This document shows, in pieces, positions 24,405 to 33,180 of a DNA stretch of 39,699 nt (its first letter is position 1; each line of letters begins with the position of its first letter). The stretch covers positions 1-39,699 of the forward strand of contig JAJYWC010000017.1 of assembly GCA_021791695.1 (NCBI GenBank). Reading direction: 5' to 3'. The notes below the pieces were generated by a model. That model had not been told where the DNA came from, did not search any database, and worked only from the letters and a program-made list of their open reading frames with translations. Source of the stretch: an archaeon (lineage in GTDB: Archaea > Thermoproteota > Nitrososphaeria > Nitrososphaerales > Gagatemarchaeaceae). The translations under genes were made by a program, and so were the position numbers.

Positions 24405-25724
24405 CTATGCCTCCGACACCCCACACCAGTTGACCATCGTGGCCGCGTAGACCTTGCAGCAATCCACGACCTGCTTTACGGCGACGAACTCGTCGACTCC
24501 ATGCGTTCCGTCGGAGAGGTCGCCGGGACCTAGGATGATGCCTGTCACGTCCTTCTTCTTCAGCCAGTTCAGGTCGCACGCGGCGGTGAACGCATCGAAG
24601 GTGGCCTTCCTCCCGAGAGAGGTCTCGAACGCATCCGCCGTGGCTCTGCACCCGGGGTGGTCCAGGGGCACGTCGATCGGCGGCATGACGAGCGGAAGTT
24701 GCGGAGCGGGGAGCTCGACCGTGGGCTGGTGATCCCGGAGCCAGTCGTCGTTGTCAGCGATCCTCTTCACATAGGCCCTGATCTCTTTCTCGACGTCCTC
24801 AAACTTCTCGGCGGGGTCGTACCATACGTTGTAGGTGACCTCACAACGTTCCGCCAGCGCGACGATGTACTCTCCTCCCTTTATCAGCGTAGGCGTCAGG
24901 TTAGAGGCTCCGCGGGGCAGTATGGGGTGCTGCTTCCTGAGCGCCCACTGCCTCTCGAGGTCCTCGAACCCCTGAAGGAATTTTACCGTCTTCTGGACTG
25001 CGTCGACCCCCGGAGCCGTCCCGGCAATCGGCTGGGGGAACACGGACCTGTACCTCTGGCTCGTGTGTATCGCCTTGCCGTGCACTATGAGGTTGAAGAA
25101 GAAGATGCCCGGGCCGACCGGACAGATGCGGCTGTTCGTCGGCTCGGCGCAGAGCACGAACTCGGGCTTGTAGCCTCGGTCGAGCACCTGATCCACCCCC
25201 ACGATGTGCTCTCCCGTCTCCTCCCCTATCACCGCAGCCCCGTAGACGTCCCTCCCGAGCTTCACACCGAGCTCCGAGAGCGTCTTCATAGCCCAGAGGA
25301 AAGCGACGTTCCCCGCTTTCATGTCGCACGCCCCTCTCCCGTACACCTTCCCGTCCCTGACCTCGCCCCGCCAGGGGTCGACGGTCCAGTCACCCAGCGT
25401 CTCTTCGATGACCGGTACCACGTCCGTGTGCCCGAGGAACGCGAGCGAATGACCTTCGTCTTTCCCCTTCAGCACGCTCACTATGTTTGGCCTCTCCTCG
25501 GCCTTTTCCCAGAGGTCGACCTTGTCAAAGCATCCCCAGCCCTCGAGCTCTCTGGCGAGCCACTCCTGGCAAGGGCCCTCCCCGTATCTCTTGTCGATGG
25601 AGGCGTTCACCGATTTCTGCTGCACATACTTTGAGAGAAAGGCTATCATCTCAGTCTGGTTCTTCTCGATGACTTCGACCGCCTTCTGGATGACTAGGCC
25701 GTTCTTTCCTCGGTCTCGTTCCAT
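24405..25724 (-). CDS. M20-family metallopeptidase (ArgE/DapE-like)
   Basis: Zinc-dependent amidohydrolase or carboxypeptidase of 439 residues. Metal and catalytic residues are visible in LAFLGHTDVVPV (His, Asp), GRGACDMKAG (bridging Asp), VIGEETGEH (catalytic Glu pair), VLCAEPTNS and the C-terminal SDGTHGVDEFV (His). The dimerisation (lid) domain lies between about residues 205 and 330. It resembles succinyl-diaminopimelate desuccinylase and acetylornithine deacetylase, but substrate cannot be chosen from sequence; no lysine or arginine genes are adjacent. TATA CCTTATATCAC on the minus strand (about 25747-25757) predicts a leaderless mRNA starting at ATG 25724. Confidence 0.88.
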   Translation of the reverse strand: MERDRGKNGLVIQKAVEVIEKNQTEMIAFLSKYVQQKSVNASIDKRYGEGPCQEWLARELEGWGCFDKVDLWEKAEERPNIVSVLKGKDEGHSLAFLGHTDVVPVIEETLGDWTVDPWRGEVRDGKVYGRGACDMKAGNVAFLWAMKTLSELGVKLGRDVYGAAVIGEETGEHIVGVDQVLDRGYKPEFVLCAEPTNSRICPVGPGIFFFNLIVHGKAIHTSQRYRSVFPQPIAGTAPGVDAVQKTVKFLQGFEDLERQWALRKQHPILPRGASNLTPTLIKGGEYIVALAERCEVTYNVWYDPAEKFEDVEKEIRAYVKRIADNDDWLRDHQPTVELPAPQLPLVMPPIDVPLDHPGCRATADAFETSLGRKATFDAFTAACDLNWLKKKDVTGIILGPGDLSDGTHGVDEFVAVKQVVDCCKVYAATMVNWCGVSEA

Positions 25725-25865
25725 GTCACGCAGACCTCGCCCCGTGATATAAGGTGCTTGAATAAACTGCCTCCCACGCGGAGCCCATGCAATCTGCGTT
25801 AGCTGTGGCGCGTCGCGATGTCAGGCTGTGCTGATATCGCGCTGCGGATTCGAGTTCGACCGGAG

Positions 25866-26075
25866 CTACTTGTATCTGGCGACTACCGCGATGAGCCCTA
25901 CAAGCATCAGCATTCCAGCTCCCAGGTAGAAGACGGGAACTATCTGCGGGACTATGCTCGCCTGCTCTGCGCCGACATACGTGAAGTAGGTCAGCACCGC
26001 TCCGATTCCGAGAAAGACTGCTCCGATGAGCCTGATCATAACGCTGACTCTTGAACCGGACGCGTCGAGGGTCAT
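25866..26075 (-). CDS. small two-helix membrane protein
   Basis: I do not recognise the family. From ATG 26075 the product has 69 residues: a polar N-terminus (MTLDASGSRVSVMIR), a helix (LIGAVFLGIGAVLTYFTYVG), a short external loop with a Gln/Pro (QASIVPQIVP), and a second helix (VFYLGAGMLMLVGLIAVVARY). AAGGAG lies 7 bp upstream of this ATG and a TATA-like CCTTATTTAC further up, which decides the start; the frame extended to 26177 would overlap the divergent MscL gene. Confidence 0.6.
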   Translation of the reverse strand: MTLDASGSRVSVMIRLIGAVFLGIGAVLTYFTYVGAEQASIVPQIVPVFYLGAGMLMLVGLIAVVARYK

Positions 26076-26167
26076 CTTCCGCTCCTTTTTAGCCGTCCCC
26101 GCAGAGTAAATAAGGTATGCGCCGCTGTTTTGAACGCTTAAATCTGGTCCTTGCCACGCGCGCGTAG

Positions 26168-26548
26168 ATGCCGACAACGGACGAGGAGATCATCGAGGAA
26201 CTTCGCGAGATAAAGAAACTGCTTACCCCCGCGCCTGTCGCCCCGGCCCCGAAGGGCATGTGGAACGAGTTCAAGGCATTCCTGGACCAGTACAAGGTCC
26301 TCGGGCTGGCCGTCGCGTTCATCCTTGCGGTCTATCTGGGCAACCTCGTCAAAGCGCTCGTAGGCGACCTGGTACTCCCGGTGATTGGGCTGGTCAACCC
26401 GAGCAGCAACCTCACCACGTATGCGGCCATATTCCGCGGACAGACGTTCGCGTTTGGAGATCTTCTGAACAACGCGATAACCTTCATCATCGTCGCCCTC
26501 GTGGTCTTTCTCATCGTGAAGGTCGCAGACCGGGCGAAGGCCAAGTAG
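26168..26548 (+). CDS. mscL: MscL-family mechanosensitive channel
   Basis: Putative large-conductance channel that releases solutes on hypo-osmotic shock. The 126-residue product has an N-terminal amphipathic segment and a Pro/Ala linker, then WNEFKAFLDQYKVLGLAVAFILAVYLGNLVKALVGDLVLPVIGL (in family order, about residues 32-75) as TM1 and a second helix NAITFIIVALVVFLIVKVADRAK. The charged cytoplasmic tail is short. The N-terminal extension of about 30 residues before the usual MscL start is atypical. TATA CTTAAAT at 26137-26143 predicts a leaderless mRNA. Confidence 0.8.
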   Translation: MPTTDEEIIEELREIKKLLTPAPVAPAPKGMWNEFKAFLDQYKVLGLAVAFILAVYLGNLVKALVGDLVLPVIGLVNPSSNLTTYAAIFRGQTFAFGDLLNNAITFIIVALVVFLIVKVADRAKAK

Positions 26549-26560
26549 CGCGAACGGACA

Positions 26561-26581
26561 CTTTCGGAAGAAACCCGAAAG
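26561..26581 (+). terminator. stem-loop after mscL
   Basis: CTTTCGG (26561-26567) and CCGAAAG (26575-26581) form a perfect 7-bp stem with a 7-nt loop, 12 bp past the mscL stop. No T tract follows directly, so terminator function is uncertain; it could instead stabilise the 3' end. Confidence 0.3.
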
Positions 26582-26773
26582 ACTGAAGCTTTCTTGGGGC
26601 GATGGTTATTAACCTAACTTTGCCAAGCAACCGAGGTCGAGAGTAGCTACAGTGGTGGTCGAGCGAGTTTGACGATTTTTCCCGAGGTCCCCCCTAAATT
26701 GGCCCTCGCTCCATGCGCGGGGCGGATTGCGGCTCGGGGATCAGGATGCACACGATCCCGGAACACGGTTTCG

Positions 26774-26782
26774 GGAGGTGAT
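26774..26782 (+). promoter_or_regulatory. Shine-Dalgarno GGAGGTGAT that sets the top6B start
   Basis: A nine-base match to the 16S rRNA 3' end, 8 bp before TTG 26791. Since most genes here lack an SD and look leaderless, this strong site is notable; it identifies TTG 26791 (or GTG 26794) as the initiation codon of topoisomerase VI subunit B and shows that the reading frame begins upstream of the frameshift near 26830. Confidence 0.7.
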
Positions 26783-26790
26783 TAATCAGA

Positions 26791-28402
26791 TTGGTGACTT
26801 TCTCTGAGATAAGTCCGTCTGAATTCTTTCTACAGGAACCGTGACCTGGCCGGCTTCACGAACCCTGCAAGGGCCCTCTACATGGCCGTGAGGGAGTTGG
26901 TGGAAAACTCACTCGACGCGGCGGAGCTCGCCGGGATGCTCCCGGACGTCTACGTCAGGATAGTACCCAACGACCCTTCCGCGGAAAACCTCAACCAGGA
27001 GCCAAAGGCCTACAGAGTGACGGTCGCAGACAACGGCCCCGGCGTCGACCCGCACCACGTCCCCCGCGCTTTTGGGAAGGTCTTCTACGGCTCGAAGTAC
27101 GTCCTCAGACAGTCGAGGGGAATGTTCGGCATGGGAGGGACTATGGCGATCCTCTACGGGCAGATCACCACCAACAGGCCCGTGAAGATCACGACCTCGA
27201 CTGATGGCAAGAGCAGGCACATCTTCGAGATGCTGATAGACATCTCAGAGAACAAGCCCATCATTCTGAGGAAGGACACCGAAGAGGGAGCCGGTAAGAC
27301 CGGGACGAGGGTCGACGTGATACTGGAGGGGGACTTCACCCGCTCCGCTCAAAAGATCAACGAATACTTCAAACAGACCGCGCTGGTCGGGAGCTACGCC
27401 AATCTCACGTTCGTGGACCCGATAGGCAGGATAACCACCTATGAGAGGGCGACCGAATCTATGCCTTCAGCGCCCAAGGAGACGCTTCCCCACCCCCACG
27501 GCGTGGACGTAGAGGCTCTGAAGCGGATGATCAAGATCACCGAGGAGAAGAACATGCTCAGGTTCATGGGGAACAAGCACTTCCACCGCGTGGGCGAGAC
27601 CAACGCGAAGAAGTTCCTGCAGTTCGCCGGCGTCGACGGAAAGATAGCCCCCGAGAAGCTCTCCAACGAGCAGATAGTGAAGGTGGTCGACGCCCTGCAG
27701 CGATACCCAGAGTTTCTCCCACCCGACGCCACCTGTCTATCCCCAGTGGGAGAGCAGATACTCACGACCGGCATAATCAAGGAGCTTCTGCCGGAGTTCT
27801 CTACCGTCGTGCTGCGGCCACCCTCCTCCTATTCCGGCTTCCCCTTCCTCGTCGAGGTGGGCCTAGTCTACGGTGGCAAGGTACTCGAGCCCGGGAGGAA
27901 GCTTTTCAGGTTCGCCAACCGCATCCCGCTCCTCTACGATGAGAGCAACGACGTCTCCTTTAAGGTCGTCAACGAAGAGATAGACTGGAGGCGCTACCAC
28001 GTCCCCGACGAGGCCCCCATAGCCGTCATCACCCACATCTGTTCTACGAAGGTGCCCTACAAGACCGTGGGTAAGGAGTATATCGCGGACCGCCCAGAGA
28101 TAGAGGCCGAGATAAGGAACGGTGTGAGGGAAGCCCTGAGGCGCCTCAGCGTGTTCCTCTCGAAGAAGGGGAGCATGGAGGCTTCCCAGCGCAAGATGAA
28201 CATCTACGCCAAGTACCTCCCTCTCATCGCGCAGTTCTCGACCGGCCTGGCCGGGCTGAAGAAGGAGCCCCGGTACAAGCAGCTCATCCGAGAGGAGCAG
28301 GAAGAGGCCGAGGAGATCAAGCAGGAGGCTGCGGAGGAGGCCGAGAAGGCGATTCAAGGTGACAAGATAATTGAGCAGACCACGATCGAAGACTACCGCT
28401 GA
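26791..28402 (+). CDS. top6B: DNA topoisomerase VI subunit B, one apparent +1 frameshift
   Basis: GHKL ATPase subunit of topoisomerase VI, about 536 residues. The SD-marked frame encodes VTFSEISPSEFF, then a T is in excess in GAATTCTTTCTAC (26821-26833); with one T removed the reading continues as YRNRDLAGFTNPARALYMAV, exactly the family's N-terminus. After that the frame is intact to 28402: ATP-binding motifs RELVENSLDA, DNGPGVDP, SRGMFGMGG, then the H2TH and transducer regions and an acidic Glu/Ala tail. The first ATG (26882) would remove the N-terminal segment. As the protein is essential, a sequencing or assembly error is the simplest reading; true frameshifting is possible. It overlaps top6A by 32 bp. 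Confidence 0.9.
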
Positions 28403-31400
28403 GGCCAGGAAGGACAAGGTCGAGAAGGCCCTCAAGGGCCTCGGCCAGAGCGTCTACGACGACCTCGACGCCGGCCGGTTCCCGGCGGTCAACTTCGCGA
28501 GCCGCTCCGTCCGCAACATAGTCTACGACAAGAAGCTCCAGCAGTTCATACTCGGCAACAGCACGGTGAGGCGCTCGGCCGGCAACATCAAGCACATCAG
28601 ACCATTCACGCAGCTGCTCTGGCTCGCCTTCTTCTCCAAGAAGCTCGTGGAGGAGAAGAGGACCTCTACGCTCAGAGACGTCTACTACTCGGCGCAGGCA
28701 TTCAACGTTGAGTTCATGGACCAGGCGGAATCCGACGAGCTGATCACCGACCTGGAGGTGCTCCTCGAGTCCGCGAGGGAGGAGTTCAACGTCTACCCGG
28801 AGGAGAGGAGCGCGATCTTCGGCAATCTCACAGTCGAGTACACGGTGAGAGGGTACGAGGGGAAGAAGCTCGACCTGTCGTCTCACCCGGACGGCATGAT
28901 GATCGGCCCGGCCCTGACCACCGCAGAGTTCAGGGACACCGACGCCGAGATGGTGCTCGCGATCGAGAAGGGCGGTCTCTTCACGAGATTCATCGAGGAG
29001 AAGGTGCACGAGAAGTACAAGGCGATACTGGTCAACACCGCCGGCCAGCCGCCTCGCTCGACGCGCTATCTCCTGAGGAGGATGCACCAGGAACTGAAGC
29101 TGCCGATTGGCATCCTCTGCGACGCAGACCCATGGGGGGCTCACATCGCTATGGTCATAAAATCAGGGTCCGTCCAGAGGGACGAACCCATCGTGGTTAA
29201 GGATGGCAAGGGCAAAGTCGAGCTCAGGAGAATCGGGGAGTTTGTCGACGAATGCATGACCAATTATGGATACTTCAATGACTCGTACGGGAACGAAATC
29301 TGCAGCGGCGTTCCATACGAAGGCTTGACCGTCGACGAATCCAACAGAGTAGTCTTCAAACCGCTCGCGTCGGCAATCAGGCACAGGTACACCGGTCCTC
29401 TCTACCGGTTGCGCTCCCAGAGCGGAAGAGAGGTAGTGGTCACCCCCAATCATAGCGTCTTCACACTGAGGAACGGGAAGATCACGTCGGTACCAACGGA
29501 TTCACTTGGCGAGGGCGACCTCCTGGTCATGCAGCGAAACAGCTCCGCGAAGAAGCAGCCGGCGGTGCTCATAGACGTCATCAAAGAACTGACCGCCCTG
29601 AGGGATCAGATGGCCCTTCCAAAGCTCTATGTGCATATGGAGCACGAGAAATCCAAGCATCACAACCGGAGGCGCCTGGAGACTCTGTCTTCAGGTAAGA
29701 GACGCCCGCAGCTCGCCAATCACCTTGAGACCTCGTTCATCAGCGCTCGCAACAACAAGTCGCCAGACATGTGCCCTGCGGGAATCTGGTTATCGAAGGA
29801 CTTTGCCCGGCTACTCGGCTATTACGTCTCAGAGGGAAGAGTAGCGAAACAGAATGGAATACCATGCGCTGTCGAGCTCTCGTTCGGGCTCCACGAGCCT
29901 GAAGTGGTGGATGATGCGGAAGAGTGCATAAAATCCGTCTTTCCCAGAGCCACCGTCAAGAGGTACGTGGATGAGGCAGGTAACGGAGTCAATCTCCGAT
30001 TCGGCGGCATACCGACCTCGTTGCTGTTCCTCAGCTTGTGCGGGACAGGCTTCTCCAAGAAACACATCCCTGCTGTCATTCTGTCTGTCGAGAAAGAGTA
30101 TGTCCTTGAATTCCTGAAAGGCTGCTTCGGCGACGGATACATCACTAACTCCGGGGGTCTGGTCTGGAAGATGAAGAACTCCGACCTGATATCAGGCCTC
30201 ACATACCTTATGGCACAGGTGGGAATCACGGCGTCGGTAGGGCTTGAAGGGTGCGCTGTCATCGTCTCAGGAAAGTCGGAGGTTGAACAGCTAGTCTCCA
30301 CAGTGTTGCACGATCACGACAGGGGTACCATCATCGAGCACCTGGCATCGACTCGCCAAAGCTCGTATCTCATGCCCAAATCGTTCCCGGTCATCGGCTC
30401 TGGGCTCGTCGCGCTGAAGCGAGAGATAGTCAGGCACCAGTATCATGAGACCAGGTGCAAGCAAACGTATCGCCGCATCTGCGAAGTGGTGCAATATGGC
30501 CGCGAGGGTGGAATAGACCGCGCCAACCTATCCGAGACGCTCGAGCATCTCCTCGTCTGCCAGGAGAGGCGGCTATCTCTCGAAGTCCGTGCGGAGGTCG
30601 AGAGCTTGGTGCAGCTCGTCAACAGCGACATCAGTTTCGACCCCATAGCAAAGATCGAGGTAACCTCCAATGTCGATGAGTACGTATACGACGTCTCAGT
30701 CCCCGGCGTCGAGCGGTTCATAGGCGGTCGCGCGGGGCTTCTCCTGCACAACTCAGCGAACGCCGCGCACCTGAGAGACCTCACCACTCCCTCGGGGGTG
30801 TGGCTCGGCGTCTGGGCGAGCGTGACGGGTGATGAGCCAGTCGTAGTAGAACGCGACGGCTTCATAAGGAATGACATCATAAGTGAACTCTACTCGAAGA
30901 CGAGCAGCGTTGTGCCCGCGGAAGGCGATATTCTGCACGGTCCCCTCGGCACGAATGCGGTTTGCTGTTCGCCGACCGGCAATATTGGAGTAATGCCCAT
31001 TTCGACCATGATCAGGCACAGATACGAGGGCAATCTCTTCGAGATTCGGACGACGGGGGGATACACGGTCAAGACAACCGGGAACCATAGCATTCAGATT
31101 TTCGACCCAGAAACATTCAGACTAACGTCTGCCCGGGTAGATACCCTACGAGGCGACGAACTGGCCGCTGCCTGTTTTGCTCTACCGAACAATCAGAGCC
31201 TGAGCGAGCTCAACCTGGCCGAATTGATAGCGCAGGAAGCACCTCTCCTTGCGCGGGACGTCTTCGTCGAGGGCATACAGGCCGAGGAATTCGCGGCTTC
31301 TGTGCGACTCAAGTACGACAAGAAGACGTTGAGGAACAAGTACGCCCAGATTCTGAAGCTCAACAGAGTGAGGCTGTCGGATTTCTTCGCGGAGGGCATA

Positions 31401-32597
31401 ATCCCGAGCGAGGGCATGATGCGCCTACGCTACTCGAAGTACAGGGTGCCTCTGGTCATAAGGAACATCGAGCAGTTCGCTCGGCTGATGGGATACCATG
31501 CGGCGGAGGGAGGCTTCTCCGGGGCCAAGCGTGGAAGTTGCTGCGAACTCACCTTCTCGGACGCGGAGACAGAGTACATTGGCGATGCCCAAGCCTGCAT
31601 AAGAGATTCGCTCTCTGTCGAGTCGAGAGTCGGACCGCGCAAGTCGCACGCTACCAGGATAAGATACGGAGGTTCCCTGCTTGCAAAGCTGTACTCCGAT
31701 GTCCTCGGAGCGGGCAGAGGCGTTCGCAGCAAGCGCATCCCCTTCGTCTTCTTTAACGTACCCGACTCGGCAAAGAGAGAGTTCCTGAGGGGTTGTTTCA
31801 GGGGTGACCGGACGATAAACTACAGGGAACTCACCCGACTGAGCCTGAAGACCGTGAGCAGAGCGCTTGCGTCGGATATGGTGGTCCTGCTCAGGCAGCT
31901 CAATTGCGTCGCTTACGTCTGGAAGTCCGGCCAGGCGTATGTCGTCTCCTGCGCCGAAACGTCTTCTATTCGTGACCTTGTGACCGAGCTCTGTCGCAAG
32001 GAGGTGGAGGTCAGCTCGAAAATCATGTGTGCCCCCGGCCAGCTGGTCTATTCCCTGAGGGACGAGATGAGGGCCCTTGTTCCAAGAGGCGGGCGTACAG
32101 CACTACAGCGCCTGCTCTTCACAGGGTCGGGCAACACGGCGGTGGGCTACCAGAGATTGGAGTCTGCCTTCCAGATGTTCGAGAAGCCAGCCGAGGACAC
32201 CAGGCTCAAGACTTTGATGTGGCTCGTCAAGAATAGGGTGGTGCTCCTGCCAATCCAGCGGATAACCAACCTCGGTCGGTCTGAAAAGGAGTACGTGTAC
32301 GACCTTGAGGTCGACAACGTTCACACTTTCGTTGGCGGCCTGGGAGGGTTGGTGCTTCACAACTCGGACATTGTCAAGTACAAGCTGCCCTCAGACCCCC
32401 TGACAGAGATAGACATCAAGAGGCTCTACGAGCTCAAGGCCGACCCACGCTACAAGGACAAGATGTGGCACGACGAGCTGGACACATTCCTGAAGATCAA
32501 GAAGAAGAGCGAGCAGGAGGCGTTCTCGAGGTACGGCCTCAGCTACATCGTCGACACGTACCTTCCTGAGAAGCTGCAGCTCCTGAAGAGCCACTAG
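28371..32597 (+). CDS. top6A: DNA topoisomerase VI subunit A with two inteins
   Basis: DNA-cleaving subunit of topoisomerase VI (Spo11-like), encoded as a 1408-residue precursor. The extein is 365 residues, normal for the family. The winged-helix domain has the catalytic Tyr in STLRDVYYSAQ (Y105/Y106). The Toprim domain has E199 in VLAIEKGG and the DxD of LCDADPWG (D251, D253). Intein 1 (residues 267-794) enters at VIKSG/S and intein 2 (817-1331) at LGVWA/S; joined exteins read KSGSANAAHL and VWASDIVKYKLP, as in intein-free homologues. Both insertions are a few residues beyond the Toprim metal site. Starts at TTG 28371 inside the 3' end of top6B, so the two are coupled. Confidence 0.95.
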   Translation: MSRPRSKTTAEARKDKVEKALKGLGQSVYDDLDAGRFPAVNFASRSVRNIVYDKKLQQFILGNSTVRRSAGNIKHIRPFTQLLWLAFFSKKLVEEKRTSTLRDVYYSAQAFNVEFMDQAESDELITDLEVLLESAREEFNVYPEERSAIFGNLTVEYTVRGYEGKKLDLSSHPDGMMIGPALTTAEFRDTDAEMVLAIEKGGLFTRFIEEKVHEKYKAILVNTAGQPPRSTRYLLRRMHQELKLPIGILCDADPWGAHIAMVIKSGSVQRDEPIVVKDGKGKVELRRIGEFVDECMTNYGYFNDSYGNEICSGVPYEGLTVDESNRVVFKPLASAIRHRYTGPLYRLRSQSGREVVVTPNHSVFTLRNGKITSVPTDSLGEGDLLVMQRNSSAKKQPAVLIDVIKELTALRDQMALPKLYVHMEHEKSKHHNRRRLETLSSGKRRPQLANHLETSFISARNNKSPDMCPAGIWLSKDFARLLGYYVSEGRVAKQNGIPCAVELSFGLHEPEVVDDAEECIKSVFPRATVKRYVDEAGNGVNLRFGGIPTSLLFLSLCGTGFSKKHIPAVILSVEKEYVLEFLKGCFGDGYITNSGGLVWKMKNSDLISGLTYLMAQVGITASVGLEGCAVIVSGKSEVEQLVSTVLHDHDRGTIIEHLASTRQSSYLMPKSFPVIGSGLVALKREIVRHQYHETRCKQTYRRICEVVQYGREGGIDRANLSETLEHLLVCQERRLSLEVRAEVESLVQLVNSDISFDPIAKIEVTSNVDEYVYDVSVPGVERFIGGRAGLLLHNSANAAHLRDLTTPSGVWLGVWASVTGDEPVVVERDGFIRNDIISELYSKTSSVVPAEGDILHGPLGTNAVCCSPTGNIGVMPISTMIRHRYEGNLFEIRTTGGYTVKTTGNHSIQIFDPETFRLTSARVDTLRGDELAAACFALPNNQSLSELNLAELIAQEAPLLARDVFVEGIQAEEFAASVRLKYDKKTLRNKYAQILKLNRVRLSDFFAEGIIPSEGMMRLRYSKYRVPLVIRNIEQFARLMGYHAAEGGFSGAKRGSCCELTFSDAETEYIGDAQACIRDSLSVESRVGPRKSHATRIRYGGSLLAKLYSDVLGAGRGVRSKRIPFVFFNVPDSAKREFLRGCFRGDRTINYRELTRLSLKTVSRALASDMVVLLRQLNCVAYVWKSGQAYVVSCAETSSIRDLVTELCRKEVEVSSKIMCAPGQLVYSLRDEMRALVPRGGRTALQRLLFTGSGNTAVGYQRLESAFQMFEKPAEDTRLKTLMWLVKNRVVLLPIQRITNLGRSEKEYVYDLEVDNVHTFVGGLGGLVLHNSDIVKYKLPSDPLTEIDIKRLYELKADPRYKDKMWHDELDTFLKIKKKSEQEAFSRYGLSYIVDTYLPEKLQLLKSH
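29169..30752 (+). mobile_element. Top6A intein 1 with LAGLIDADG endonuclease
   Basis: 528-residue in-frame intein. The splicing N-terminus is Ser1 (SVQRDEPIVV), block B has TPNHS, and the C-terminal blocks read EYVYDVSVPGVERFIGG and LLLHN before Ser+1. It is therefore a Ser-type, HN-ending intein and should be splicing-competent. The central part carries a two-motif homing endonuclease: ARLLGYYVSEGRVAKQNG and FLKGCFGDGYITN, with an acidic residue kept in each (E and D). An additional helical segment of about 100 residues lies between block B and the first motif. Sequence features resemble intein 2 in the same gene. Confidence 0.93.
30819..32363 (+). mobile_element. Top6A intein 2 with LAGLIDADG endonuclease
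   Basis: 515-residue intein starting SVTGDEPVVVERDG and ending LVLHN before Ser+1. Block B has TTGNHS; block F is EYVYDLEVDNVHTFVGG. The endonuclease motifs are ARLMGYHAAEGGFS and FLRGCFRGDRTIN: the Glu and Asp are kept but the usual Gly after the second Asp is Arg, so activity may be reduced. It shares with intein 1 the pattern IRHRY-x-G-x-L before block B, the L-x-F/L-x-F strand after motif 1, RFGG/RYGG and EFLxGCF, which indicates common origin. The two are separated by 22 extein codons (30753-30818). Confidence 0.92.
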
Positions 32598-32601
32598 TCG
32601 G

Positions 32602-33180
32602 CTACTCGTCAGCGCCGACTTCGGGGGACTGGTCTTCCCAAAGGAGCATCCTGTCCATCTTTCTCTTCGTCCTGGCCCGCTGGAGCATGTTGTAGACCGA
32701 ACGGTGGCGGCTCCCCGACGCCAGCATCGAGATGGCTTCCTTCGCGAGCTTGGCCTCGGAGACCTCCCCTATGATGGCGACTGTCCTTCCGTAGACCGAG
32801 ACCTGACACTTGGTCAGCTCCTCGATGACGCGCCTCGACTTGCCCTTCAGCCCGATTATCCTGCCGCGTATCCTCTCCAGGCTGTTGTCGCTCTTCCCAA
32901 AGTCCCGGAGGTCCATGACCTCCAGGACGGTCTCGGGCTCAAGGAGGCGGAGCGCCCTCTGCGGCGAGAACCCCCTCCCTATCGCCTCCACGACCACCAT
33001 CGCCTTGAAGGGGTCGCCCTCCTCGGGCGAGCTGGACCTGACCGTGACCTCGCCGCTCTCGCCGTCGACCTCCAGAGAGACGTGGCAGCTCTCCTCGAGC
33101 TGCTTCTTCGACTCTCCACCCTTACCAATCACCGCGGCTACCCGGTCGAGTGGGACCCTGACCACCTGCTCAAAGCTCAT
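32602..33180 (-). CDS. KH-domain RNA-binding protein, Dim2/Pno1-like
   Basis: 192-residue protein with two KH domains: the first with the GxxG loop in VAAVIGKGGESKKQLEE, the second with RIIGLKGKSRRVIEELTKCQVSVYG. The C-terminal basic tail (RHRSVYNMLQRARTKRKMDR) is typical of the archaeal homologue of Dim2/Pno1, which acts in small ribosomal subunit maturation near the 16S rRNA 3' end. It is coupled to rio1 through an ATGA overlap, a known archaeal pairing of two ribosome-assembly factors. The stop lies 5 bp from the convergent top6A stop. Confidence 0.92.
   Translation of the reverse strand: MSFEQVVRVPLDRVAAVIGKGGESKKQLEESCHVSLEVDGESGEVTVRSSSPEEGDPFKAMVVVEAIGRGFSPQRALRLLEPETVLEVMDLRDFGKSDNSLERIRGRIIGLKGKSRRVIEELTKCQVSVYGRTVAIIGEVSEAKLAKEAISMLASGSRHRSVYNMLQRARTKRKMDRMLLWEDQSPEVGADE

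Noticed and set aside
24657-25634. 325-codon open frame antisense to the M20 peptidase gene
   Set aside because: Shadow of the real gene, low complexity, no domain; the minus-strand frame has all M20 metal-binding motifs.
28317-29144. 275-codon minus-strand frame over the top6B/top6A junction
   Set aside because: Overlaps two certain genes; composition is typical of an antisense shadow.
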